In this document: positions 1 to 9,713 of the stretch, in pieces | Numbering within the stretch: the stretch's first letter is position 1 | Layout of the letters: every line of letters begins with the position of its first letter | Assembly (NCBI GenBank): GCA_033239525.1 | Contig: BSYO01000009.1 | Coordinates: 19,117,299-19,181,298, forward strand | Reading direction: 5' to 3' | Length of the DNA stretch: 64,000 nucleotides | DNA from: Nepenthes gracilis | Taxonomy: Eukaryota > Streptophyta > Magnoliopsida > Caryophyllales > Nepenthaceae | Translations under genes and position numbers: made by a program | Notes under the pieces: generated by a model | What the model was told of the DNA's origin: nothing | The model's input: the letters and a program-made list of their open reading frames with translations, nothing else | Databases searched by the model: none

Positions 1-647
1 GAGGGGTAACCCAAAAAGGCCCCGTACAAAAAAGTAAGCCAGAAGAAAAATGATCGTGTTACCTTTTTTACGTTACTCTCATTAATCTCAGATGTACAAA
101 AAGGCTCTCAACGGCCACTATGGTTGAAGAAGAGTGTCTGCAAAAGGATAAAATAATTACTTTAGTTCAAGTCAAGAAATAATCTCCCCTCGATTTTAGG
201 AGACTCGGTGATCTTAGAGTTATTTGAAGTATGATTAAAGAATGACTAGTTAGAGGAGTTGTAGCTTCTATCTTAATGTTATATCGAGTAATTTTCTTGT
301 ACTTCACTCTTGGAAATATAAATCACATGATTCAATATAAATCATCTAAAAGATCTCGGTTACATATCCTGTATAGATACAAAACATGTATTAATCCAAA
401 AATTTATAGTATTTTTCAATAAAATTAACTAAACATTTTTAAATATATAAATAAATAATTAAAAATATTAAATTTTAGTATATAATTCAATTTGGATTAT
501 ATTATATAATAAAAAATTTACGCCCAATGATATTCAACACCAATACAATCACTCTTGCAAATATGAAAACATAAGCAGGAGTATTTTCGATGTGATGCTA
601 ATATACTAATTGGTGATCGGGAAAGATGGGCGATGATATTAGTCAAA
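1..647. other. AT-rich intergenic stretch, no gene seen
   Basis: No open reading frame or splice-bounded exon is recognisable here. The first ~130 bases (an aaaaaggcc motif followed by aagtaagcc-agaagaaaa) weakly resemble part of the interior of the 1514-7663 element near 4945-4990 (aaaaaaggcc then ggaagtaaggc-aaaagaag), so this may be a worn fragment of the same repeat family. The remainder is simple A/T-rich DNA. Confidence 0.4.
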
Positions 648-833
648 GTCATATAACTATTAGATATGTCAAACAATAAGTATTAATATTAAATATATTG
701 AAAGAAAAAAAATTCTAAATATTATCACTAACAGAGTCATATCGCTATTAGATATGTCAAACAATAAGTATTAATATTAAATATATTAGAAGAAAAAAAA
801 TTCTAAATATTATCACTAACAGAGTCATATCGC
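648..833. repeat. 88-bp direct tandem repeat, two copies
   Basis: The motif gtcatat starts at 648, 736 and 824, exactly 88 bp apart. The two full units are nearly identical (both contain tagatatgtcaaacaataag and ttctaaatattatcactaac), and a third unit begins and breaks off. The high identity in an otherwise decayed area points to a recent local duplication. No coding role is apparent. Confidence 0.85.
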
Positions 834-949
834 CTATACATCAGCTAAATATCGAGTATATTTGTCGATATATTGTAAATACAACAACGTATTATAATAT
901 TATTAAAGTATTGAAAAACAACGGTATCAGAACCTCCCAATAAAAAGAG

Positions 950-1410
950 TATTTTTCATGCACATATTGAAGGTGACGGGAGAAAACATACAAATGCAGT
1001 CAACAACTCCACAACAGTCAATCGGAGTAAAACTTCACTAGGCGAGAGGCATAGAGATTCAATTTTCATAACTCGTCAAACTTTTGCCTTTAATCTTTTG
1101 GAGCGCAGCGATCATATGGGTATGTCGGGCAGGACAAGCACTAGCCAGAGTGAAATTGAAATGTGTCTCCCAGGAAAATAGATGCTCATACCACGGCTGT
1201 GAATGAGAGCCTATTCGTGAAAAGGGAGAGAAGAAAATCTTGCTTAACGAGCAAGGAAGAGCCATATTTGGTTCACCATTTGCTCCTACAATTACGAAGT
1301 ATCTAAAGCAGTATTTGATGGGATTCCAATAGATGAAAAAAAACAGTCCGAACTAAGATTTCATTACAGTCCAGATTCCAATTTGATGGGATTCCGAAAG
1401 ATGGGAGCCA
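950..1410. repeat. Unidentified dispersed repeat, copy A (left of the gypsy-type element)
   Basis: This segment shares many blocks in the same order with 7750-8290: catgcacatatt-aaggt, agtcaac-act-cacaac, aaaac-tcactagg, gatcatatgggtatg, ggaagagccatatttgg, catttgctcct, and tgatgggattc. The two copies lie just outside the two LTRs of the 1514-7663 element. I do not recognise a protein in either copy. They could be a pre-existing tandem duplication into which the element inserted, or parts of an older repeat. Confidence 0.7.
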
Positions 1411-1513
1411 TATGGGTATTGTCTTGTAACTAATATATAAGACAATACATATTATTGTTGAATATGTCAGATGTTGGAAATAAAAAACAATTTTTAAAGT
1501 CGCGATCATAAAT

Positions 1514-2489
1514 TGACCAAGAGAACAGGCTGGCCCAAGAGGCCTAAAAGCCCAGTTTAGTTCCTTGGACTAAATTTGCCTTACTAGCCCGAAAACGTGA
1601 GCTAATGTCTCAAGAAGCCCAAGTAGTGACAAAAGTCCGAGAAGCCCATTTAACCAAAAGGAGCTCAATGACGCCACAAGCGGTTGACGTCATCAAGGAA
1701 GTCCGAGAAACATCCGAGGACACTAGCCTCATGAGCCCGAGGACTAGGAAAAGAACCAGAGGACCTTTTAATAGGATGAACAGATACAACTGTCCGAGAA
1801 CACCGGACTAAAACTTAGTCCGAGAGGTCGTGAAAGACAGAGGACCATTCGAAAGATCAAAGATCCTTCAAAACAAGAAACATCCAAGAGCTTCCTCCTT
1901 CAACAAGTCGCGAACTCACAAAGGGACAAAGCACGCCACGTAAGGACGAGGACTATCTCATACACTACCGTGAGCACCAACTAAGCAACTTGTCATCATG
2001 AAGAATTCAAACGGCTCCCGACACGCCAGATCAAAGTCAAGGCCCCCGACACGCCGTATCCACAAACATAAGATGAAAGCATTAAGCCTCCCGGCCATAC
2101 AAATTTCCACGTGTCTTCTGCCCAATGGCATAATTTTTTCCTATAAATACCTAGCAAAGGCTCCAAACAAAGGATCTTTTTTGCTCCTTCTTCCGGGACT
2201 TTTCTCCCCTTTCCAGGCGAGAAGAAAAGGATTCTTGAGATCCAAAAAAGGAGAGAGCTTTCAAAGGAGAGAGACTAGGAAGAGAAAGGGAAGATACTTC
2301 CAAAAACTTATATTTTGTAGCTCTTCCATCCATAGTGAAACATTTTTCTGACCCTTGAGCCTTGTGGTTTTTCCTCTTCATTAAAGAGGAGGTTTTTCAC
2401 GTAAAATCCGGTGTCTTTCTCTCCCTCTCTACATTTTTGCACCCCTTAACATTTGTGTTGCACTAGACCCTGAAATCTGGAACACAACA
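1514..2489 (+). repeat. 5' LTR of the 1514-7663 element
   Basis: The LTR runs from TG at 1514 to CA at 2488-2489. It matches the right LTR over ttgccttactagcc, aaaacgtgagcta, ccacaagcgg-tgacgtcatc, cctataaatacctagcaaag and the whole R-U5 part ending in cggaac-caaca. It holds a TATAAATA box, then a short hairpin (cctcttcattaaagagg) and ttttcac-gtaaaatccggtgtc, the usual R/U5 layout of plant LTRs. Confidence 0.8.
2142..2149 (+). promoter_or_regulatory. LTR TATA box (TATAAATA)
   Basis: A consensus TATAAATA is present, preceded by CAAT-like ccaatgg ~17 bp upstream. The same box is kept in the 3' LTR at 7316-7323. Its place in the LTR marks the end of U3; transcription would be expected ~25-35 bp downstream. 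Confidence 0.7.
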
Positions 2490-2507
2490 TTGGCGTTGTC
2501 TGTGGGA
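2490..2507 (+). other. Primer binding site of the gypsy-type element
   Basis: Directly after the LTR-terminal CA comes ttggcgttgtctgtggga, which differs by little from the ttggcgccgtctgtggga found after the LTR in many plant Ty3/gypsy elements. It fixes the element's orientation as plus. Confidence 0.75.
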
Positions 2508-2607
2508 AGTCGTGACAAAAGGCCCGTCGCTTCCTATCATCACAGAACAACCAACACCCCAAGAATGGTGAACAAGCGGGCACAAACCAACGCTACGGCC
2601 CCGAGAC

Positions 2608-3159
2608 ATGGCACCTTTTGCACAGCAAGGAAGAGAAATCTTCTCGAGAGCACCCAAACTTTTTCGCGCGAAGGCGGAGGAGGATGTGGGGTACGCCCGA
2701 AATTTGGCGCCCCAGGAGGAGCAACAAGTCGCGCAAACTTCTGGCAAACTGAGGGATTACCTCAATAAAAAGAAGTCCATGACCCAATCCCCGACGAAGA
2801 GAGAGCTCAAGAGGCTCTGGAAGACGGTCTTCAGACCCAAGGCCGGCGAAGCAAGCAAACCGGAGGATAGAGAAGATCTCCAGTCCCCAAGGACGAAGGA
2901 AGGAAAAAGAAGGGCCGGCAACAAACTAAAACGCCAAGGACCGTCCAGGCAACATAAGCCCGAACGGATTGCCCTTGGAGAGAACGAGCCATCAGATCCG
3001 CCCGCCCTGAGCGAGTCACTCACCAAAGATCCCGAGGCGCATCTCGAGACGAGTGTTCTCGAGATGGCCGATGAAAACCCAAGGGGTGACCGGTGGGAAA
3101 ACCGCCATTACCACCGCATGACCATGGCCATGACATCAATTAAACGGTTGAAAGGCTAG
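2608..3159 (+). pseudogene. gag-like N-terminal reading frame of the LARD-like element
   Basis: An open frame of 183 codons begins 0.1 kb after the primer site, where gag is expected. The product is highly charged and lacks any membrane segment: a Gln/Glu-rich stretch with GKLRDYLNKKK near residue 50, then a Lys/Arg/Pro-rich middle, then an acidic tail. I see no zinc knuckle and no gag capsid motif (W-x-F, L-x-QG), so only the N-terminal part of a gag, or a gag-derived frame, survives. It stops at 3159 and the frame is not continued by pol. Function in the present genome is doubtful. Confidence 0.45.
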
Positions 3160-3579
3160 TAATGGAGGGTCATTTTAGCTATAAAAAGACGAGGTCGATC
3201 AAGCCGCTCAAAAGGCAAGGCCATCATGGCACCTGAGTGCGCCTGACCATTGGTCGGGGGCTACGCGTGCCAACTTCGTAAAAATCATGTGGTTGAAAAA
3301 GGTCGACCTACAAGGGAGCGACAAAGAGAGCACGAGCAGGCAAGAAGGACGCTAAGGCTCAAACATGCATCATCTAGGACTCAGGGCACTAATGTAACGT
3401 GAAGGATTAAGGTGGCGTTAGAGGCCACTCAATGTAACACGTCTACATGAATGAAGGTTCCCTTCAATGTGTCCATCATCATGCATTCTCATCAAGACTA
3501 CTCCTAAGTCAAAGAAAAACTCTGAAGTATATCCGAAAGCAACCCGTGAGAGGTTGTATTCTAAAAACTTCACAAGCGG

Positions 3580-4330
3580 CCCACAGGTAGTATTCTTAAA
3601 TACCAACCTCAGTCATTCTAAAACTGGGCCATGAAAATAAAACTCGATCCCATAAGGAGGAAAAATCCTGGGCCTACATCCAAGCGGCCCAGAGAGGTCG
3701 ATCAAAACCCTGGGCTATATCCTAGGTCGTACTCAAAAAACTCTATCCTATAGGTCGTATTCAAAACATTCTGGTCCAATCCGAGAGGCCCCAGAGAAAA
3801 GTGGCTCCAAAGGTCGTATTCAAAAACTCGATCCTATCCGAGCAGCCCCAGAGGTCTTATTAAACAAATTTGGTCCTAAACACCAATTCGTATTATAAAA
3901 ACTCACCCTATCCAAATAAGATGATTCTAAAACTTTCCAGAGTTCTTTTCAAAAACTCCTGGGCTACGCCGAGCGGCCCTGGAGGTTATTCAAAACTCTG
4001 CTCCATCCGAGCGGCCTCAGAGGTCATATTATAAAAACTCGGTTCCATCCGAGCGGCCCCACAGGTCGTGCTATAAAAACTTGATTCCATCCGAAGGTTA
4101 ATCCTAAAACTCCTGGCCCAAAGGTCGAATTTCGAAAACTACATACAGTGCTAAGAAACCCAAGAGGTTAAAAGGCTAGAGAATCTTAAAAGGATCACGC
4201 GTTAGGCTAAGGACAAGTTACTTAGCAACACGCTATTAAAAAAAAGAACTCAGTCCTATCCGAGCGACCCCACAGGTTGCATTATAAAAACTCGACTCCG
4301 TCCATTTGCCCCAAAAGGTCGAGCTCTAAG
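3580..4330 (+). repeat. Degenerate tandem repeats, ~55-65 bp unit, in the element interior
   Basis: The string ccgagcggcccc-agaggtcgta followed by ttcaaaaactcg-tcctat recurs about ten times with mutations and size changes. Clear copies lie at 3752, 3812, 3958, 4003, 4045 and 4243. A second pair of motifs (gctaaggacaag then cacttagca) occurs near 4195 and 4400. Tandem arrays in the untranslated interior are typical of Tat-lineage elements. No coding capacity is apparent. Confidence 0.75.
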
Positions 4331-5159
4331 GACTTCGTGCAAAGCCATGCAATCCGAAAAGTCAGAAGGCAGCACAATCCTTCAAGGCACACCGTTAAAG
4401 CTAAGGACAAGACACTTAGCATTGCGTCACAACAAGAGCGAACACTTGCACAAATCAATCAGAGAGTCCAAAGCTTCAACATTAGAAAGCGTAAGTTTTA
4501 TTTATAAAACAAGGCTCTTGTACATTGTAAAAAAAAAAAAAGAGATAATGTGTCATGGGAGGCCCTCTAGACTCCCTTGTCCTCGAGCCTCCTGAGCTCC
4601 AGAAGGCCCCACCTAGTCCACCAGATCTGGCTCCCGGGCGTAGGAGATTTACCTTCGTGCCCCGCCCGAGAGGACCCGGGAAAGGCCTCCCAAAGAACGC
4701 CGTATAAGTTGCGCTTAAGGCACCGGGCGTTCCCGAGATTCCTCGTAAAACCGCGGATGGATCGGGTTGCAACACTCGGCGGACATGCGAAAGCCAATAA
4801 TGACGCAATCACAGCGGTCCGCACGGCATCCTACTGCCTCCAAAGCACACATGAGCCTATTTTGCACCCCGCCGACTCCATCTCCGACCGGATGAAATTT
4901 TTCCCACCAACCGACTAAGGCCTCCGATCATATCCTCAAGATGCAAAAAAGGCCGATCATGGAAGTAAGGCAAAAGAAGAAGCGATGGATTACCTTAGAA
5001 ACGAGATGATCATGTCCCGGGCCATTCCTGTGGGCCTTGGACTCGCTGGTCACTCAAGCGCCGCAGATGCCTCCTCGTGCACATACTATAGTTACAACGC
5101 CGCATCCCCTGTGGAACGGTTTGTTCACCTTGGACCACAATGGGATGCTCGGAAGGATC

Positions 5160-6050
5160 AAGGGACATTATAGCCTAATTTGCACCTCTTGACCACTATC
5201 AGTCCCTCGCCTTCCCCGACGGAGTCCCCACCATCGATGTCCCCAAGGGTGGCCAACCCCGCCCAAGACTTCACCAGAAGATCTCGGGAACTCCTAAGTA
5301 GAATCATCATTTTTTTTAGCTCCACAATGAAATTGCCCCGAGGACCCGCTGAGAGGATCAACTGTGAAGGCAAGGGCGAGACCCTTAGTCCCCGAGGACT
5401 CTGATAAAAAACTAGTCCTCGACCTCTTGAAAAGTGGGACAATCACCGCATCATCATCAAAGTCATAATCATCATCATTGGACGAAGGGTACTCAATGAT
5501 GGCCGTCGGACACTTTGAGTTCTTCACGACACCTCTTCTCCGTGCGCTTTAGCAGCCCCAATCCTCCTCTTTCAAGGAGTTACTGCGTGAAGCCTACCGT
5601 GGCCCCCATTTTGTTTCTCATGAAAGCCCCGAGGTTGGCCATCACTGTGTCCGAGAACTCCTTTGTCCCTCTCATCCCTTCGAGGGACAGATGATCGGGT
5701 GGCCACATTTCCTACACGAATGGGGATGGCCCAATCCTCCCGACGCAGAGAAAATAATTTATCCTTCCATCGTGGAGTGAGTTCCCCCGCACATCACGTA
5801 AAAGTCCGGACAGTCATTATTCCAATCAAGGTTATGTGTAAAGCTAAACATAACTCGATAAGTGCGCCCAATAGCTTATCATGGAATTGGCAAAACGCCT
5901 TATGATTGCATTCTCTGCAAAAGGAACACCAAGGCCCTCCTTTAAAATAGAATCTGAAAACGGAGCCCACCCTTGAGGTGGACTTTGTACCTACGGTGAT
6001 GAATTCATCCAGTGGACACCACGCCCTCTCAAGAGTTGGAACCATGCAAT
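5160..6050 (-). pseudogene. Antisense reading-frame remnant of the gypsy-type element
   Basis: Read on the minus strand, across several frames, this stretch keeps patches of a protein like the plant 'putative gypsy type transposon' family (Pfam Transposase_28 type): CFCRECN-like residues near 5930, HITLIGIMTV near 5830, and WKDKLFSLRREDWAIPIR near 5760, which resembles the family's W-K-x-x-F-F-x-V-R-x-D-W-x-x-P motif. Further along is a frame rich in Ser/Gly and acidic residues (SNDDDYDFDDD near 5475). Stops and frameshifts separate the patches, so it cannot be expressed as one protein. The assignment is from memory of the family and is moderately sure. Confidence 0.45.
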
Positions 6051-6669
6051 GGAGTCAAGGATCTCCTCGAGCTCGCCGAGCGTCATAGAAGAAACAATCT
6101 TCCATGGAAAACTTCCAAGAAAAAGCAAAAGCTTGAAGCGACTTGAGAGGAAAATTGGCAAAGATACTTGGCAACGAAAGAAAACGCAGAATGAGGAGTT
6201 GGAAATGAGAAGGCCAAGTTATTAAATATTTTTGAAATTCAAAAAGGCGCACTCATTGCCCTTCGCCATTGCGTCGCTCGGCCATTCGCCTTAAAAAAGC
6301 CTTGCCTTCCTAATAGCACGTCAAGGGGCATTAAATGCTCAGCAGAAGCCCCAAACGGCGGCGCTATATAAGTCTCAAGCTCAAAAGAAGTTCTGGGACA
6401 CTTCTCCACCAAACCTGACACCACATTCCCTCCAAGGACACACATGGTCTCGGACTAGCGTCGCAAAAGGCCTAAACCCAAATGTAGACAGCCATGTTCT
6501 TACCTTCGCAGGGACGTCCTTCTTAGGCCATAACGCGCGGACGGATAAACTGTTGTAGGAAAAGGTGAACCTCCCAAGAAGAGCAATGACGACATGCCAA
6601 ACGGTCAAGGACCTCGAACCCTTTGGCACGAGGACTATGTTGTATCCTATTAGGCTCATAAATGTCAAA

Positions 6670-7663
6670 AAAAAACCAAGAGGATAAGAGGCCCAAATCA
6701 TCTAAATTTGCCTTACTAGCCTGAAAACGTGAGCTAGTGTTCCAAGAAGCCCAAGTGGCAACAAAAGTCCGAGAAGCCCATCTAACCAAAAGGAGCTCGA
6801 GGACGCCACAAGCGGCTGACGTCATCAAGGAAGTCCGAGGAACATCCAAGGACACTAGCCCCACAAGCGAGACTAGGAAAAGAGAGAGGAGCTGTACCGA
6901 GGATGTTTGTGGCGCTCCACACAAGAGACTGCCAACTCGGAGATGGTACACTGTGATCAAAAAGCCCGAGGATACCAAACGTTCTTTCAGGGCCCAGATT
7001 ATTCCGAGAGGTCAGGAAAGACCCGAGGACCCTCCACGAAGGACCAAAGATCCTTCAAAAGGCCGTTAATATTTGAGATCTTCCTCCTTCAACAAGTTCG
7101 CGAACTCACAAAGGGACAAAGCACGCCACGTAAGGAATATGACTATCTCATACATGGTCGTGAGTGCCAACTAAGCAACTTCACCATTACAAAGAAACAA
7201 TAAGAATCCAAACGGCTCCTAACAATCGCAGGCTAACTACATCCACAGAGGTGCACCGTAACAGAGGGCCATTGGGAATAAAACGTGTCCTCTCTCGAAC
7301 GGCATAATTTTTTCCTATAAATACCTAGCAAAGGCTCCAAACAAAGGACCTTTTTTCCTCCTTCTTCCAAGACTTTTCTCCCCTTTCCAGGCGAGAAGAA
7401 AAGGATTATTGAAATCCATAAAAGGAGAAAGCTTTCAAAGGAGAGAAACTAGGAAGAGAAGGGGAAAATAGTCCCAAAAACTTATATTTTGTAGCCATTC
7501 CATCCATAGTGAAGTATTTTTCTGACCCTTGAGCATTGTGGTTTTTCCTCCTCATTAAAGAGGAGATTTTTCCGGTAAAATCCGGTGTCTTTCTCTCCCT
7601 CTCTACATTTTTGCACCTCTTAACATTTGTGTTGCATCGGACCCAGAAATCCGGAACGCAACA
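6670..7663 (+). repeat. 3' LTR of the 1514-7663 element
   Basis: This matches the 5' LTR from ttgccttactagcc to the terminal cggaacgcaaca, with a TATAAATA at 7316-7323. The left edge is blurred: accaagagg (6675) corresponds to accaagaga (1516), and a run of A precedes it instead of a clear purine tract. The middle (about 6880-6990) carries sequence absent from the 5' LTR, so the copies have diverged by indels as well as substitutions. Confidence 0.75.
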
Positions 7664-7749
7664 TCAGAAAAAAAAAAAATTGAAGGATCATAAATTAACA
7701 GAACTGTATTACTAATGTATTAGTCAAATATCATTGTGATATAAAGATT

Positions 7750-8290
7750 GTATGTTTCATGCACATATTAAAGGTCACTTGAGAGAAAAGATACAAATAT
7801 AGTCAACGACTCTACAACTGTCATCCGGACTAAAACCTCACTAGGAGGGGGACAGAGATTCATTTCTCATAACAAATCAAACTTATCAACTAATCTTGCG
7901 TATTGTACCGGCCTATACATGTCTTTCTTCCATCACAGTCAGAGAGATCATATGGGTATGGTTGCATGGCACAAACATAAGATGAAAGCATTAACAATAC
8001 TCACATACCATCCTTTTTAAGGTGCTTCATGATATAGGTTGTTGGAGGGAGAGGTTGAGCTTTACCTCCTTGGTTGGAGTGATTTGTGGAAGTCTGAGGT
8101 TCCAACAAGATTTCTTTTTTTTTTTTCTTTTTTTTTTGGGGGGGGGGGGAATACTCCTTCAGGTTAGGAATCTAGCCTTGGACAATTTGCAGAGCAAGGA
8201 AGAAAATCTTGTTTTTCAAGGAAGAGCCATATTTGGATCATCATTTGCTCCTATAATTGTCGTGCATCCCAAATCCAGTTTTACTTGATG
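7750..8290. repeat. Unidentified dispersed repeat, copy B (right of the gypsy-type element)
   Basis: This is the second copy of the segment at 950-1410, in the same orientation. It differs by an insert of about 150 bp that contains a long T-tract and G-tract (8111-8149). The shared blocks agaaaatcttg, ggaagagccatatttgg and tttgctcct are close to identical. No protein family was recognised. Confidence 0.65.
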
Positions 8291-8639
8291 GGATTCAAAC
8301 GAAAAGTGGAATTGGAATCCTCCGATACCATCAATCATCTTTCTTTTCCGATTAAACACAATCAACAAAAATAAAATACATAATCAAACACACAAGTTGC
8401 ACAATTAATTTTATATAAAAACTCTTCTCAACTACTAAAAAACCATGAAACCATGTGTCCAAAATATCTCCACTAGATTTAGAAATCTAGTTACAAATAA
8501 CTCACCTGAGCAACTTCTTTTCACAACCGCAACACGTGTGAAGAATCGGTTAACACTAATCTCAACACATCTAACAACCGAATAAAAGTAAATATAATGA
8601 AAAAATGAATAACTAACTGATATTACATTGTACAACTGA

Positions 8640-9130
8640 AAACAAAATAACATACCCGAACTCGGAAAAGGATGAAACACCAATTGAACATCAAATAAAT
8701 GCCCAAATCTTTCCCTTCTTCTCTTTTCTCTTGTCTCTCTTTTAAGTTGGTGCCCCTTGTTAAAACAGCTCTCAAAATTAATCCTAAAATCAAAGCGTGG
8801 GTACAAATACTTGTCACTGGCATTTGAACGCCAAGGCAAAAATGCCTTAGCGGTCATGCACCCGTTATGTGCACATCAGGCATGACAAGTCTGTTACACA
8901 TACACACAGGTTAGGTGGGCATTAGGTCCAGTCAAAGCTGTTAAGTGGCCAGCTCATGCATCACTTGCTTTTTGCCGCTGGAATTCCTCCCAGACCTAGA
9001 ATAAGCCACCAGCTCACAGCATACTGCCCACTGGCACACGAGCCTATTTTGCGCCTATTATGTGCCGATCTCCGACCTTATTGAAATCTTTCACTCAAGC
9101 AAATCCTCGCACAAACATCAAGCAAGCCAC
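8640..9130 (-). repeat. Possible LTR fragment, minus orientation
   Basis: The stretch has the same build as 15120-15560 (a pyrimidine-rich run, then many tgcgc/tgcac motifs, then cattatgtgccg-tct and gaaa-ctt) and, reversed, as the LTRs at 57963 and 63182 (purine run preceded by tgcgcac motifs). Identity is low and the ends are not definable. I take it as an old solo LTR or fragment of that gypsy family. Confidence 0.35.
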
Positions 9131-9713
9131 CATATGACATGTCCAATAAGTATAGTTACAATGAAGTGATCCAAAAACCCGATAGTATTTGCCCTTTGCT
9201 ACTTTAGGTGATCAATGAGTCCAAGCAAGTCTTTTTAACAATGAAATGAGAGATTGGGAGTACTTTGATAGAAGAAAAATTCAAGAATATAACATTAATT
9301 GCATCGTTTCTTCCTATGCATGGAAGGAGTCTTCTTTGATCCTCTTTCAAGAGTACTGCATCAAAATACTTCGTTTCTCAGAGTTGGGTTTCACCACCAA
9401 TGCTTTCTTCCTCTAGCAGATGATCATATTTATAACTTGAATCATTATTGGACAGACATTTTCTACATACCGATTTTGTGTCAGGACTGCCTTATGGTAT
9501 TCTCTGTATACTTCTTTAAAATAGAGGGTAGATTCCCTACAAACAATAAGTGGTGGGAATGCAAATGTAGATCTTTCTTATTCCAAGCTCGAGGTTTTTA
9601 TATAGTACCAAACAATAAACAACAAAAGCTAACCCATAACCCAGGGCCAATAATAAAAGCAAACTTCAACTCACTTTGTCTCCAATGTCAACATTGGAAG
9701 AAAGCTTGAACGA

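Larger units (their letters stand above)
1514..7663 (+). mobile_element. Ty3/gypsy-type LTR retrotransposon without pol (LARD-like)
   Basis: Two related ~1-kb direct repeats (1514-2489 and about 6670-7663) bound this element. A gypsy-type primer site follows the left LTR at once. The ~4.2-kb interior has a gag-like N-terminal remnant (2608-3159), degenerate tandem repeats (3580-4330) and an antisense coding remnant (about 5160-6050). I found no reverse transcriptase, RNase H or integrase motif in any frame. Internal tandem repeats and an antisense reading frame are known from the plant Tat lineage (Grande, Retand, Ogre relatives), so I infer a non-autonomous Tat derivative. The LTRs differ by many substitutions and an indel-rich middle, so the insertion is not recent. 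No clean target duplication was seen: the left flank has gatcataaatt at the boundary, while the same string on the right lies ~20 bp past the LTR. Confidence 0.75.

Noticed and set aside
918..935. Primer-site-like acggtatcagaacc on the plus strand
   Set aside because: It resembles tggtatcagagc, but no LTR pair or gag follows in the right order, so it was not used to define an element.
4482..4808. 108-codon minus-strand frame, GC-rich, in the gypsy-type element
   Set aside because: A chance frame in GC-rich repeat DNA; no match to gag, pol or the antisense family motif that I can defend.
8435..8857. 140-codon minus-strand frame
   Set aside because: It falls partly in the LTR-like repeat and has no recognisable motif; no supporting splice or promoter signals.
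9299..9709. 136-codon open frame on the plus strand just downstream of the SEL1-like gene
   Set aside because: It lies opposite the 3' UTR of that gene, shows no known domain, no splice context and a composition typical of chance frames.
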